From positions 20,208,902 to 20,272,901 of the forward strand of contig NC_046295.1 of NCBI RefSeq assembly GCF_004115265.2: a stretch of 64,000 nt of DNA. Reading direction: 5' to 3'. A model generated the notes under the pieces. It ran no database searches, was not told the origin of the DNA, and saw only the letters and a list, made by a program, of their open reading frames with translations. Source of the DNA: Rhinolophus ferrumequinum (Eukaryota; Chordata; Mammalia; Chiroptera; Rhinolophidae). Shown one piece after another: positions 1 through 13,840 of the stretch; within the stretch, counting starts at the first letter, position 1; every line of letters starts with the position of its first letter. The position numbers and the translations under genes were made by a program.

Positions 1-644
1 GCAGTAATAGCTGGGACTGCTCTGGTATTTCTCTCTCCGTGTGTCTAACTGGGCTTCTTCACTTGGCATCTGCTTCCCCCAGAGCAAGGCATTTAATAAT
101 ATAACCTCAGAAGTCCCAGAATGTTACTCCTACTGCATTGTATTAACCAAGCAAGTCACTAAGGTTGGGTCAGCTTCAAGGGATGAGGAATCAGACCACT
201 TGATAGGAAGCATGTCAGAGAATTTGCAGCTATTTTTAATCCACCATGGGTATAGTTCCTACCTTGGAGTTTTTGTGAAGATTAATTGAGTTAATATTTG
301 TAAAGTGCTTAGAACAATGTTTGGCTCTTAGCAATGTCGTACAATTTTAGCTCTTATTATGATGAACATGAATGTAATTTATGGATACAATATATTTAGG
401 TGTATGCTCCATTTTTTTCTTTCTTTTTTTTTTTTATGATGGAGACACAGAACATTTGAAGACTGCTCTGTCGTGTCATTTACCAAATTTTTTTGTTGAG
501 TGTTAGTGTCCTTGCAAACCCACTACTCTGTGAATTCCTCAAGGTCAGGGACTTTGTCAAAGTTTTTCTTTATAGTCCGGTGCCTAGTCCAGTGCCTGAC
601 ACATGGTGACTGCTCACTATTTTTTGTTTGTTTGTTTGTTGTTT

Positions 645-675
<31 letters not shown>

Positions 676-2334
676 TTAATAAATGGGCAGAAAGAATGAA
701 AGAAATAGGGTGACTTTACCTGTGACCAATTGGATTCCCAGGGCACAGAACTTTCAGTGCTAAACCAAGAAACTCTCAGGCAAACCAGTAGGAGTTGGTC
801 ACTTGAGGAGTAAGTAAATGAATGCATTTTCCAAAAGAGACCAAAGTTGAAACATAAAGAGAGGTGAGGTCCCTAGGCCAGCCCGCTCAAGCTTGGCAAA
901 CTCATAACTCATGTTAAAACGTTTTTACGCCTTGGAGGTGTTTTGTTTTTTGTTTTTGTTTTTGTTTTTTATTTAAATGAAACCTTACTAGAGCAGGTTT
1001 CATTTAAAACAGACAACCTGGACCCTGGTTGATGTGCAGGAGGGGTCTCTTGCAGCTTTTGGCTTTCTCTTCCATTCCCTCTATCCCTTTAGAGGCCCCT
1101 AGAGCACCTCTAAAACATCCTGGGGCATTACCTCGAAGCCACTGATGTAGTCAGTCATACCCTCAGGGTCCCTTGAAGTCCCTGAAATCTGATCAGTTGG
1201 TTCCTCTTTATCTTATGCTCTACAGCCTGGAGCCTCTGTCTGGCCTCGGTGGTAGGAACGGGGTAGAGCAGGGAGATGGCTCCAGGGCAACAGAGGGGCA
1301 GAGGGGGAGGTTTCTAGCACAAGAAAAGGAGCGGGGCCAGATGTTATAGGTGACCCTAGACATAGAAATGGGCATTCATGGAAAGGAAGCAGCATCAGCT
1401 CAGGGACCAGAGGCATGAAGTAAAAGGGGCCACTTGCGCTGTCATCTGCAAGTCAGGAATTGATTACTGTATAAACATCTGATCTTTCCTGACTATTTTA
1501 AGAGAAAAATCTCTTGTGTATATTAAGATCCTTATACATGTGAACCTTTGTCACAGTAATTCCTCTTCTAATAATTTCCACTAAGGGCACAATCAGAAAT
1601 GTGTACAAAGATATATACAAGAAAGAAAGACACATACACGGCTGTTTATTGCTGTTTTAAAATATTAAACTTTTCCAAGAGGAAGTGATACCTGAGCTGA
1701 ACCTTCGAGGGTGAATAAGAATTAACCAGGCTTATTGGGTGGGGAATAGAAATAGGAGAATGTGCTCCAGTTGGGGACCAGCATGTACCCAAGTACAGAG
1801 ATTTGACAGAGTCTGGTAATTTGGGAAATTTTAAGAAATTGGGAATAACTGGAGCAAAGGATATACACATACTGTGAGTGGGGGAGGGGATATGGCTGGA
1901 AGAGGGGAAAAGGTCAAAGGTAGAACAAAATTTAATTCCTATTTTAAAAAATCACAGTAATTTTATTCTTTGAGTGAAAAACACGTTCTTCAGGCTGGCA
2001 TGTATACACAGAGAGAAGAGAAATCTATCCCTGTGTGCAGGAAATTCAAACCAAGGGAACTATCTTTGAGTTTAAAATGTTATTTGAAACAATAACATAA
2101 GGAAGATTCATGAGTCATGCTACTTTGATGTCAGATGCAATCATCTCTATGTATTATGCATCGGTGAAAGTTCAAGAACTGGTTATCTTTATGAAAATAC
2201 TGCTCTCTTTGCAAGGTCATCACAACAGTTCCAGAATTATTTGGATAATAAGTTGTGTTTCCCTTACAAAAAGTTATGTTTTTAGCCAAGTTGATTGTAA
2301 AACAAAATGTTGCATATTGTTAATGGAATATTGG

Positions 2335-2667
2335 GGAACAGTGTGTTTCTCCAGGGCCCATCAGCTCCAAGTCGTTGTCCTTCAATCTAGTTGTGGAGGG
2401 CGCAGCTCAGCTCCAAGTCCAGGCGCCATTTTCAATCTTTAGTTGAGGGAGGGCGCAGCCCACCATCCCATGTGGGAATTGAACCGGCAGCCTTGTTGTT
2501 GAGAGCTTGTGCTCTAACCAACTGAGGCATCTGGCCGCTCAGCAGCAGCTCATTGTCTTCACTCTAGTTGTGGAGGGGGCAGCTCACTGGCTCTTGTGGG
2601 ACTCGAACCAGCAACGCTGTTGTTCAGAGCTCTCGCTCTAACCAACTGAGCCATCTGGCCACCCTGC
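2335..2667 (-). mobile_element. Dimeric VES-like SINE, minus strand
   Basis: Two tRNA-like heads read in reverse (TTGGTTAGAGCACAAGCTC and TTGGTTAGAGCGAGAGCTC). The tail is at the left, TTGGGGAACAGTGTG. No clean target duplication was found. Confidence 0.8.
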
Positions 2668-3263
2668 CACTTGCCTATTTTTAAACTTCGTATAGTTCCC
2701 TGTTTATCTGCCACTCTCTGCATCTTTATGCCACTACTATGGGCAAATAATCATCTCAAAGTTTTTTTTTCCCCACCTCATTGTTTCCTGACCAAAAAGA
2801 CCAAGACCAAAGCAAAGTACCACCGTAATACCATTTATTGCATCAACAAACACTGGGTCAATGGCAGTACTTGTTCATGTGTGGATGGTTGTCAGACCCA
2901 CCTGATTCCTGACTGGTGGATTGAAACAATTGCATCTTAAAATGTCCCTCTGTAGGCCCCAGATATCTGAGTCTCAGAGAAATGAACAATTCATGGAGGA
3001 ACACGAATCTGATATAGCTGTAAGAACAAGTCTTACAACTTAGAATCATAAGATTATAGGATTTTAGAGCTGCACACGAGTGTGCCTTTCAGAAATTATC
3101 TTCAACTCCTCACAGATGAAGCAACTGAAGCCTAGAAAGACAACATGGTGACTATGTGACCTTGGGCAATGTACTTCTTTTGTCTTTGCCTTACTTTTCT
3201 TATCTATTAAATTGATCTTAGCAGTAGCTATACCTCAGAGGGTTATTGTAAAGACTAAATGAG

Positions 3264-3697
3264 GGCCTGCCCCACGGCTCAGGCAGTTGGACCTCCGTGC
3301 TCCTAACTCCGAAGGCTGCCGGTTTGATTCCCACATGGGCCAGTGAACTCTCAAGCACAAGGTTGCCAGCTCAACTCCTCTGACTCCTGCAAGGGATGGT
3401 GGGCTCCGCTCCCTGAACTAAGATTACGGCACCTTGAGTTGAGCCGCCGCTGAGCTCCCAGATGGCTTAGTTGGTTGGAGCGGGCGTCCTCTCAACCACA
3501 AGGTTGCCAGTTCGACTACCGCAAGGGATGGTGGGCTGCGCCCCCTGCAACTAACAACGGCAACTGGACCTGGAGCTGACTCCACAACTAAGACTGAAAG
3601 GACAACAACTTGACTTGGAACAAATCCTGGAAGTACACACTGTTCCCCAATAAAGTCCTGTTTCCCTTCCCCAATAAAATCTTTAAAAAAAAAAAAA
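3264..3697 (+). mobile_element. Long bat SINE (gggccggcccggtggctc type) inserted in a MIR
   Basis: The tRNA-like head GGGCCTGCCCCACGGCTCAG is followed by a second tRNA-like unit and a tail with TTCCCCAATAAAATCTTT and poly(A). A duplication AAAGACTAAATGAG (3250-3263 and 3698-3711) flanks it. The interrupted host sequence is a minus-strand MIR (about 3070-3780). Confidence 0.85.
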
Positions 3698-3799
3698 AAA
3701 GACTAAATGAGATAATGAACTGAAGGATTTAGAGCAGTGCTTAGCCCAAATAGATCATTCAATAAATGTTTGTTGTTATGGCTATGTATATAACAATGA

Positions 3800-6700
3800 A
3801 TGAGGGATCCTGAATCTGCTATTAATTTGCAAAGAACGCAGAAAGTTCCTCAGTTTTACCAATCTGCGAAATGAGGTTGGACTAAGTGGTTTAAGTTGTT
3901 CTGTGGAGCCCTAGGGCTTGACTGAAGGACTGCAGGAAGGGGTTGGGGAGACCAAAAGGCAGGCATCAAACACCCACCCTCCTTCAAGCAAAGCTGTTTA
4001 GCTTTTACTTCTCATATTTTTATTTGAATAAAAGAGTTCTGCTAAAAAACAAACAAACAAGCAAACAAATAAAAACTATGTAAAGAGATAATCTTTAAGT
4101 TTCTTTCAGCTCCATATTCTATGGTTTTGCAGTGATCACATTGTGTCCCTCTGTTATTCTGGTTTCAAAATAAAGACAGGGGTTTAAAAGTTTTAAGGAT
4201 AAGATCAACTTATGACTATAGGCACAGAGCCAGGAGAGAACCCTAGGTCTCCTGACCATAAGGAAGGCACCTGATAATCTCTTGAGGTTAATTGAAAGGA
4301 GATCCTCAAATAATTAATGCCCACGAATAGTTATGGACATTCTCCTGTCTTGCTTATGGGGAAACAAATTCTGCATTTTCCCTTCTTAATTTCATCTTGA
4401 ATTGTTCAAGGGGTGCATAATTCTATGATTACCGCATGTATTACCCAATCATTTTCTGGGTAACTGAAGATTCAAATTTGCTGAATTATAGTTTATTGAG
4501 AAAGAGGACCTTAAAGAGAAATGTCACCAACACTTCTACCCAGATTTATTTTTTTAAAAGTTATGGAGTTAAGTTATTGCTGTACTATTGAAACATCCAG
4601 CTGACAATTTGTGTACTTCAAATGTAATTCTCTGATGCAGTTCTACTTTTCAGTGAACCTACCCCAATTTCAAAGCTCTAATAAAAAAAAAAGCATGTAG
4701 GTATGTCAAAATAATAAATGAGTAAAATTTGCGGCACACAACTAGCTTTATGGTATATTTTTCTATTGGGTTAAGTTATTACAGTAGTATTGTTTCTCCT
4801 GTGCTTCAGACTTTCCCAAGATAAAAAATGTTTAGATTTACAAGTACTATATCAGATTCCAGTATATAAATTCCATGCTGTTGTTCTATCTTGCTTTTTC
4901 AAGTGCCTCTGAAATAATGTTTCCATTGTATGAAATAGTTTATGGACATTGACTTTCATCAGACAAGAAATGTAACCCTAAAAGGTATGCACCTTTCTAC
5001 TATGTAATTTTAATTCTCACATAGAACACACCTAGTTCAAACTCTGTTACAAAGCGTTGCACTCAACGTAACAGATGTGAATGTAAATGAAGTAACATGC
5101 TTCTGCATTTTCATGAAGATTTTATTAAAGCCTAAATTTCATACTAATCATTCTTACATATACACTTTTTTTTCAATACAGTAGAAAGAATGGTATATAC
5201 AATGAAAGGAAATCTTTTGCCTATTCTGACCCCTGTCTCTCAGTTCCCCTACCCGGACATGACTGCTAATCCCAGTTTCTTATCTATCCTTTCAGAGATA
5301 TATAATGCACTTTTCTGATATAAGAAAGCAAAACTTAAATGCACATTTTTTCATTTGATCCTCACAAAAGTTCTGTAAGGTAGGCAGAACAGGTTTTCTC
5401 CCTGATCACAGAAGCGAAAATGAAGGCTCAAAGAAGTGAATCGTCACAATTTTGCTCTACAACTAATAAGTTGTAGTCAATTAGGTCTTCATTAAGCACC
5501 TCTTGCATCCAGGCTTTGGGCTGAGGTGTACAGACAGGACTCCAAGTCCAAATGCATTGTACCTTGATGCTATTTCTATCACGTGGAGTGATTCTTGAAT
5601 GCTTCAGTTTAAACAACTGAACTCCAATTTGGGGAGGCTTTCTTACCATGTAAATAGGTTTAGTAGAGAAATCTTAGGTCCCAGAGTATAATATACCCAA
5701 CATCATTCTGCAACAGCTGAGATCAGTATGAAGAGAAAAGGTCAGCTTTTCTAACTATTGTATTTGCCTGCCTAGGCATCTAGGTTTTTATTTTAAAGAT
5801 GTCTTAGGAAACCCCAGCTGTTACAAGGAAATGTTACAATGTTTATCCTGCTAGTGCACTCCACCCTTAAATGATCTTAATGACTAATAGGACTGGCACC
5901 AGTTCTCACTTACCAGATGTACAAGGTTCCACTTACCAGTTTATTTTTTGTGCTTTCTGCTTACTTGCAGTTATAGACAAAACTAGACTGAAGAACTTCT
6001 TAAAACAAATGAGACTAGGCAATGATGGACTTGCTCTTTAATTTTTAAATTGGCCTGGCTCAGGGGCCTCACCTAAAAGTCACACGGTCAGTTGGTCTGT
6101 CTTCTGTTCCCTGACAGTTAGAGGCCTTCCCTGTCACCTACAGGGACACAGAAGGCAGCTACAGATAACAGGAAGGCCAGGGATTCATGTGACAAGCCAT
6201 CAGCCTTCAGCAGGACAAACACAGCAGGTATGGGATGCTTCTCTGCCCCCTACCTGTACGTGGCATTTCAGAGATTTTGTTTTTCCTCCTCACACTGCTC
6301 TGAATTTTCTCTTTGACCTAGTTTTATCTGTGGAAAAATGCCGTCCGGAAAAGCCTGCTGAGATTTTGTCTGGGCCTGCCTCACTGAAGAAGGCCAACAG
6401 TCTGCTTGCACACCAAGAATAATGAAACAACAACAACAACAATGTTTCTGTACTTCAAAGATTACTGAATAGACACTTTCCAACATGAATTAATGCCTTC
6501 CAGCAGGGATAATGTTCACTAGTTGGGAAAATGAAGCTGTCAATATGCAGTAGCCAATCTCTAGATTTCAAAAGAGACCACACATCCCCGAGGTTTCTTG
6601 TACTTTTTCTTCATCAGGTTTAAGTCACTGTTTCCCAATGTGTGGCCTGAGGACTGCCATGATTAGACTCAAGACTAAGGAATCATTATCTCTAGGGAAG

Positions 6701-7230
6701 AACCCAGTTTAATCGGTCATTTTCACAAGCACTACAACTCATTTTTATACACAAAATTAACTCAGCTAAATCCCAGTTCAGAAGCCTTCACTGGAGACTT
6801 GTGAACCCAAGGAGACTGTCCTGGAGAAGTGTTCAAGTCTCCTCTTGTCCTCACCTCTCTTTTTCCCCTTGATCCCCGCCCTCACCAAAAAAAAAAGAAA
6901 ATAAGTCATTTCTGATAACTGTTGTATGGCCACTGTAGAAGGAAATAAAAGACAGAGTAGAAAAAGAGAGAGCAATGTTTTGTCTTGATTGTGCTGGTGT
7001 GGGAATGGATCCCTGGCCAGGGCTGGGAAAGTGAAAGGTCAGACTCCCAAGGTGGCCGCACGGGAAAAGCAGCAGAAAGACCAGGCCAGGTGGCCGATGC
7101 AGGATCACTAGTGTTTGGTCAATGTTGTGCCCACTTTGGGCAAGAAAAAGCGCTCCTATGCCAACTCTTAAGTTCTTTGTAATCTTGGCTTTCTCTAAAA
7201 AAGCCAGTTAGCCCCGTCAAAAAAAAAACA
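3800..7230. other. Intergenic, no gene seen
   Basis: AT-rich sequence with short chance frames only. A MIR remnant lies at about 5340-5460 (TTTGATCCTCACAAAAGTTC). No splice-consistent exons, promoter-like CpG cluster or RNA gene was recognised. Confidence 0.6.
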
Positions 7231-7689
7231 AAAATCACAAATGTCTTAAAAATAGGCATTTCTAAAAGGACCAATTTTTAGAAAGCAGTGGATCAGAATG
7301 CTTAAGAATCATTCACAAAGCTTGTTAAAAATGCAACCCCCTGGGAAATATGTACCAGTGTACTAGTAGGTATGAGGTGGGGTCTGGGAACCTGAATTTA
7401 TTAAAATACCTAAAGTGAGTCAATGCAGATTGATCTGGGGGCACATTAGATTATCACCTGTTTAATGTACTAGAGCCTGGAACAAATGGTAAGACTGGAA
7501 GAAGATGCTTGCACTGTCTACAACTAGCAGGAGATTTAATATCTAGAAGAGCAGTTTTCAAAGTGTATAGTTTCTGGACTCATTGGGTCTCCAAGAATTT
7601 TCAGTGGGGCTGCAAGATCAAAAATATTTTTACAATAGTACGAAAATTTCATTTGCCTTTTCCTGGTATTGACTTTTGCATTTCTGGGG

Positions 7690-8249
7690 GCTAAAGAAAT
7701 AATATTTATCCTCCCACGTTCTAAGTTCTTTTAGGTAGGCTAATAACCAAATTAACAGACACAGGTTAACAGGAGAAAGTTAAAACTTTTAATACATGCA
7801 TATGGGGAATTCACATAAGCATGAAAATTCCAAAGACAGTGAGGCAACACTGGGTATGTGTGACATTTGGACAAAGGAGAAAAGGGGTTGAGGAGTGGGA
7901 TAAGGTAGTATTAGATTTCAGAAATGAGAATGGGCGATTTACAGGTACTTGAAGAGCTGAACACACCTGGCAGGCAAATTCTTGCTAGGCACCTCAGAAA
8001 CAATGGGACAGGGGGTATCTAGTTAACAGACTCCTGCTTGAAGCCCTCTTATTTAGCAGACTTAATTCAAATTAGGTTTAGGCACCTAAGTTTGCCTTCC
8101 TGGAACAGGTTTTTCTGTCTGAATCTCTTGGGCAACAAAGAGGGGTGGGTCAAGGTTTCTTTCTAAGTCTTTTGTTTCTTAATAAACAGATTAAAATCAG
8201 TATCCCAAAAAGGGAGCTTCAGGGTGGCAAAACTTTGACTCCTTTCACA
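7690..8249 (-). mobile_element. ERV LTR, minus strand (pair with 14798)
   Basis: This block is the reverse complement of 14798-15340 over about 500 bases, for example TTAACAGGAGAAAGTTAAAA here against TTTTAACTTTCTCCTGTTAA there. The shared TATTAAAAGTTTTAAC poly(A) region and CTTTTGTTTCTTAA block mark it as an LTR-type element. Ends are approximate and the exact family name is not known to me. Confidence 0.65.
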
Positions 8250-8589
8250 CTCAGTGTCCAAAATCAGTGCGGCGTAAAATTGATGGCCTGGGTAACTTAG
8301 GGTTAGGAATTTACTTACTGAAATAGAAAACATAGGAAGAATAGCCTACGGGGAAGAGAAGACTTTGATTTGGGATGTGTTCATTTTGAGGTGTCTAAGG
8401 GACACCCAGAGTGAGTTGGTACAGAGGCGTTGATGGATCTGGAGCTCAGCATAGAGCTCTGAACTAGACAGATACGCAAACAATCTTAGCTCGGCAAGAT
8501 GGGTAGTCATTGTGCTTCTTCCTTACATACGCCCTAATTCTCCTGACAAGGTTAAATACCCCTGACATTCTCTTTTTGCCCAAGGATAC

Positions 8590-8795
8590 ACAGCCAAAGA
8601 TACCCTTACCCATCTGTGTAACCTTAGGCAAGTAAAAAAAAATGTCTTTCTCTTTCTCAATTTTCTCATCTATGAAATTAGGATAAAGGACCTTTATTAT
8701 AGGATTTCTGTGAAGACAAAAGGACTTAATGGGTATTAAGTGCTAAGAATAGTGCATGGTACAGCTCAAGCACTCAATAAATATTAGCTATGTTT
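8590..8795 (-). repeat. MIR, minus strand
   Basis: GTGTAACCTTAGGCAAGTAA, TTTTCTCATCTATGAAATTA and AAGCACTCAATAAATATTAG are the reversed MIR landmarks. Confidence 0.65.
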
Positions 8796-8799
8796 TATA

Positions 8800-9365
8800 C
8801 TTATGGCACCTGTACTTTATAGAGCTTATCACAGTTGTTAGCATGTAATTACCGGGTGTGGGGACAGAGCCCCAGAGAACAGTTTCCAGGCTCTCAGCCT
8901 CACATAGAAAGGTGCTGGCTCAGGTAGTAAATGGCCATCAACTGTGATTGGCTGGCCATCAGCTGTGGCTAGTTGGCCGTCAGCTGTAACCAGTGAGCCA
9001 TTTGGCACTAATATAACTGCCATGGCTACGCAAGCAGGAAAACGGGGGCTAGCAAGAAGATGGTGGCTGAGCCTGCAAGTGGAGCAGTGAGGGTTGCGAA
9101 CAGTGTGGCTCCTGTTTCCTGTGTCTCCCACCCAGCCGCCAGTGAGAGTATAGTAATATGACTCCCCTACCTATGGCTCCGTGGGTGTTCCTTTTTGGCC
9201 TCACCATGTCCTGCGTTCTTATGTGGGGAGCGGGAGCAGAGACCCAGCATGTCACCCCACACGACACCAGGTTATAAGCTCCATGAGAGTTTGGGTCTGG
9301 ATCCCTGCAGTATTCCCAGCACTAGTACATAGTAGAGGCTCAATAAATACTCAATGAATCAATAA
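8800..9365 (+). repeat. L2 3' end interrupted by the LTR at 8857
   Basis: The left half is 8800-8856 (ATAGAGCTTATCACAGTTGT). The right half is 9267-9365 (AAGCTCCATGAGAGTTTGGG and GAGGCTCAATAAATACTCAA). Together they form a standard L2 tail split by the LTR. Confidence 0.65.
8857..9266 (+). mobile_element. Solo LTR of the 'TGTGGGGACAGAG' family, copy 1
   Basis: A roughly 410-bp LTR begins TGTGGGGACAGAGCCC and ends CACACGACA. It interrupts an L2 remnant and has a likely 5-bp duplication CCGGG/CCAGG. It matches the element at 14037 over its full length with, by eye, around 8 percent difference, which suggests moderate age. No coding region accompanies it. Confidence 0.8.
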
Positions 9366-10539
9366 ACATATTTCCCAGGTTTGTAGTTGTGCTGTTGTAA
9401 ATGCCTTTAAGCTGCCCTTGATTTAACTCCAACATGTTGAAGAAGTGAGTTCACTGTGACTTGTTCTTTGCTTTGTACAGTGTTGTGTCCCTCAGAATCA
9501 GTCCCTGTGGTGGTGCACATACACGAGGGGTCAATAAGGGCTGAGGGGTTGGTTGACTGGATGATGTAGATTCATTCCCATCTCCTGCCCCAACTTTGCC
9601 TATTGTCAAATACAAGACAAAGTGAAAAACTAGGGAAGCAACTCTTAGGTTACAGAGGTCAAATCTTTCACTTGGATTTTTGGAAATACAGTCTGGCATC
9701 CATAGGAGCTTGCCTGTTTTGCCCACTACTGGTGTGAAAAATCAACTACCCCAGGCCAAGAGCCTTATGGTCAGTAACCAACTACTTCATTATTTCAGAC
9801 AGCATTAAGTTCTACACATGCCCCATGTTGTGAATTAATAGGTGTTAGGGTAATCAAGTGTTTGTCTTTTTCATCTTGTGCTTTGCGAACAGATGGGTAA
9901 ATATTCGCTTTTCTTCTCTTTGTTGTACCAAAATCATAACTATATCAGAGTACCAATAATTCACTTGCTACGTAGCTTTGGATAAGTCATTTCTCTCTGG
10001 AAATAAATTTCCTCATTGATAATATAAATTCCTTCGATTCTGGTCTAAGTTCTCTTGCAATTCTAAAATCTTTTTTCACCCCTGTATCATTCCATGCACG
10101 AGACCAAACAAATTAAATTTTGTTCAGTTTTCCCCTCTGGTCACAGGGGGAAAAAAAGATTCTGTTTTTTCATAAATCTGGAGGTAAACATTTTTTATTG
10201 TGTTTGTTATTACAAGGGACTTTTCTTTGAAAATAAAATACTGAAAGTGTAGACCTTTTTTTCACTTGGCCATTAGATGTCGCTCAACATCCAGAAAGTG
10301 TAAGAAACCAGCCGTGAACTCAAAAATTCGTCTTTTATCCTCCAGCGCCCCCATCTCCATTGTCTGACGTTGTGGTTTGCTTAGTCATGTATTCGTATTT
10401 GTGCGTCATTGTCCTGCCCTCTGTAGTAGTCCCAAATCCCCGCCTCCACCCAGAAAACGAGTTCTCCAAATGTCTTCATTTTGCCATTTTGATCAACATA
10501 TAGTTGAGCATTTGGCTTAGTACATACCTGGATGAAGGC

Positions 10540-10725
10540 ACTCCATGGCAGTGTCCCCACTCATTCTTCGGGGCTTAGCTCAAATGCCACCTCCTCGTTG
10601 GAGCCTTTTCTGACCCTCCTTCCTAACCCAGAGCACGGCAGAAAAATCTTTGTTACAAGAATTTTGTATTGTGTTTATTTACAAATCTGTTTCCCCAAAT
10701 TCTAGAAAAGATTCCAAATCTCCTT
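10540..10725 (+). mobile_element. L2 LINE fragment
   Basis: GGGGCTTAGCTCAAATGCCA, CCTCCTCGTTGGAGCCTTTT and GTTTCCCCAAATTCTAG follow L2 consensus order. Confidence 0.65.
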
Positions 10726-10729
10726 GTAA

Positions 10730-11180
10730 TAAGGGAAATGCCCACTAAAACTACAAAGAGAAGCCATTTTCACTTAGGAGCTTGGCAAATATCACAATTT
10801 TTATGATATATTTGGTTTAAAGTAACAGGCATTCTCATTCCTGGGAGTGTTCACTGGTTCGTGCTTTCTAGAAGACAATTTGGCCATATCCCTCAAAACG
10901 TTAAATACAGCAATTCTTCTCCTAGACATTTTTCCCTAAAGATATATAGAGTACTTGCACACATGCACAAACATCTGTGTAAGGATTTATTCATTGAACA
11001 ATTATTTGTGGTAGAAAAGACTACACGTGACCCAATGTCCATGAACAAGAGACTGGTTAAATTATACATCTTACAGTGAATTACCATACAGCTGTTAAAA
11101 GAAGTACATTTATAGGTACCAACATAAAATGATCTGCAAAATATATTATTAGAAAATGGCTAGGTGCAGAAAAATGAAGA
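10730..11180 (+). mobile_element. L1 3'-region fragment, plus strand
   Basis: It contains GAAGACAATTTGGCCATATC, CAGCAATTCTTCTCCTAGAC, CCCAATGTCCATGAACAAGAGACTGG (shown in part) and ACAGCTGTTAAAAGAAG in L1M 3' order. The two short open frames over it are chance frames. Confidence 0.7.
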
Positions 11181-11189
11181 AAGCTATAA

Positions 11190-11440
11190 CAGTCAACATT
11201 TATTGAGTACTTTAAAATGGAGTTTCTCATTTACTCTTCATAAAAATCTTAGGAAGTAGGAATTTACATCATCACCACATTACAGAAGAAACTGATGCAG
11301 AAGACTCTGATGCAGAGAAAAGTTAAAAAATTTGTCCAAATTCTAGCTGGTGTTTGGAAGCACTGATATTTAAACTGAGGTAGTCTTGATTTCAGGGCCC
11401 TTTCTCATAACCATCACACTATAGTTTTGTGTAGTAGTGT
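11190..11440 (+). repeat. MIR, plus strand
   Basis: CAACATTTATTGAGTACTTT, ATTTACTCTTCATAAAAATC and ACATTACAGAAGAAACTGAT are MIR landmarks in order. Confidence 0.65.
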
Positions 11441-11589
11441 AGGGTATATATAGGTGCCATATACATATATTTTTAAAAGGTAAGGCATATATATATATAT
11501 ATCTGGATTGATAACCGCCTGGTAAAAGCGGCTGGATCTGGCAGAATTGGGAGCTAAAGATCAAGGGTAGAAGGGAGAGTTTCTTCCCA

Positions 11590-11800
11590 TTCTACACCAG
11601 TGGTTTTCAGCCTTGGCTGCATATTAGAATTTTGTGAAGAACTTTAAAATAAACTTTTGCGTGGGCCCATTTCAGGTGAATTAAATGAGAATCTCTGGGA
11701 AAAGGTTCCAGGCACTGGCATTTTTTCCAAAGCTTCCCATGTGATTCAGATGTGGACTTGGCATTGAGAACTTCCTTCTATCGCTTCGTGTACCATTTGA
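11590..11800. mobile_element. hAT-Charlie relic, MER5A-like
   Basis: It starts CCAGTGGTTTTCAGCCTTGG and has GAGAATCTCTGGGAAAAGG and a GCATTGAGAACTT end. Similar diverged copies lie near 7240-7470, 25110-25290, 36260-36470, 40150-40350 and 55170-55390. Confidence 0.6.
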
Positions 11801-13449
11801 ATTTTTTTTTTTTTTAACAATGGCAATTGTGACTTTTAAAAGAATCTCACAAGGGAGCTTGTTCTTATGACAGATCTCTGGAGAACACAGTTTCCTTGTT
11901 GACACACTTCTTTATTGGGCTAAAGATTATCTCGCTCAAAGCTGTTGTATTAGACTGGTTAACTTAGCAAATATAAAACATTTAGGTTTTTGCCCCAAAT
12001 CCTTAACATACATACTTCGATTGACAAATTACCCATAACTTGATATAATCTTTAAATGAACTCATTTTATTTTCTTTAATAATATAAAAACCTTTCTGGC
12101 CTAATATGTCCTTAATATAATATAGATTTGTCAGCTATATCTGCTTGTTGTTAAAATGGTGGCCAACTATATTAATTTTTTTTAATTTTTATGTTCCTGT
12201 CATCTTCATTTCTCTCTTGTCCATCATATCACTTGCACACGAAAGCATTTTTCCGATCTCGTAGTACAAAAGAGCGGATGTTCCATAACTCAAAGAGAAG
12301 ATAGTAATTTACATATCAAACACTTTCAGAAAGGATTTAAGTTTATCAGTCATAATTCTGTTTTCTGTTTCATTGACATGTAACAGGTAAAGGTGGGCTT
12401 TCAAGAAAACTCCAGTGAAGGCTTTACTATGAGTAAAGTAGGACATACACCATGAAACCCGGGTAAGTACCTGCCAGGTCAATGATTAACAGGTCATAGG
12501 TTAACAGCTGATAAGATTTGGGATGAGGAATAACAGTAGCATGAATGCATTTTTGGCAGACTTGAGTAGGGGAAAGGAGTATGCTGGCCTAATGGAGGAG
12601 GGGAGGTTGTGCTAAGTATGACAGCTGGCAGGGGGGTGATCAGAGGCCCACTTCTACTGTCAAAGACCTGTGGTAATCCCCACCACCACACAGTAGGTGT
12701 TTTTTTAAATCATTAAATTGGCATCCTCTGAGGTATTTCTTTCTTCCCTTGGGAAAAAATAATGTCCTGGTATTCACCACCTCCAACCCCTTTTATTCTT
12801 CAGAATGCTGCTGCTTACATTTGAGGAGTGCTTTAAAATAATTTTAGTTGGTTGTACATTTTACAACCTCCTTAGGGAAAGACACAGTTGGAGACTTTCC
12901 TGCGAAATAAGTGTTCCAAGCCTACCACTACGTTTCTGTACAGAACCTTGAATGTGATCATGGTTTCATGGTGAACTGTGTTTTCATCAGATGAAGACTG
13001 AATTTCAGCATTGCAGTTTTTATTTAACTGCAAGTGAATTACTTAATATTTGTTCTCACTTGTACAGATTAAAAAAGCTGTTGCCAGAAAATAAGACACA
13101 CAGTATCATCCTGAATATTCCCTGCTGCCTCAACAATAGACCTAAATCAATAGTGGGCTAAAATAAAAATAGAATTATGAACAAAGCAAAAGGCAATGCT
13201 AATTTAGCACAGAATACTTTATAACCAATTTATTTTATATGTCACCAAAGCAGCTAGATATTAATAAACAGTTATTGAATTACCTGTTCTTTGTTTAATT
13301 TTTCTCCTGATTTATAGATAATAAATATACAGAGAGTACCAAAAAAAGTATACATTTTAAGAAAGGAAAAACTGTATTAAAATTGTAATAATATATGCTG
13401 ATAACAAAAAATGAATATAAGGCACGTGTATACATGTTTTTGGCACCCC

Positions 13450-13840
13450 TGTTACAGGAGAGTGGGCCTTTCTTGGCGCAATGTCCAGGTTCTTGGCGTC
13501 TCAAGCAAAGAATTGAATGACATACCAAGATAAAGTAGTGAAAAAGCAGTTTATTAAAAGAAAAAGTACACTTGAAAGAGGTAAAAGTGGCCTGAGGAGC
13601 AGCAGTGGCTCAAGGCCATTATTAGAAGAGAAAGTACATGCCAAAGGGTTTGGAGCGGCCTGAGCAAAGGCAAGGCTCAAGAGGGGGGCAGCTGCTGGCA
13701 GGAGGCTGGGGGTTTTATCTGGGATGGGCTGTTCCTCTCCAGCCTGGGACTACTTGATTGACACCTGTGATTGACAAGAGGCTATTACCTTATCTCTTCA
13801 GACTGCACCTGTTCTCTGCAGTTTCAAATTGCTAACTACA
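13450..13840 (-). mobile_element. LTR-like element, minus strand
   Basis: It begins TGTTACAGGAGAGTGGGCC, continues with CAAGCAAAGAATTGAATGAC and AGCAGTTTATTAAAAG (a reversed poly(A) signal), and ends around GCTAACTACA. Its left end resembles the ERV1-like LTR at 27552. No clear target duplication was found, so the limits are approximate. Confidence 0.5.

Noticed and set aside
3264-3560. tRNA-like sequences with A- and B-box features
   Set aside because: They are SINE heads followed by SINE bodies and A tails with target duplications, not tRNA genes. The same applies at 2335, 20918, 34369 and 35908.
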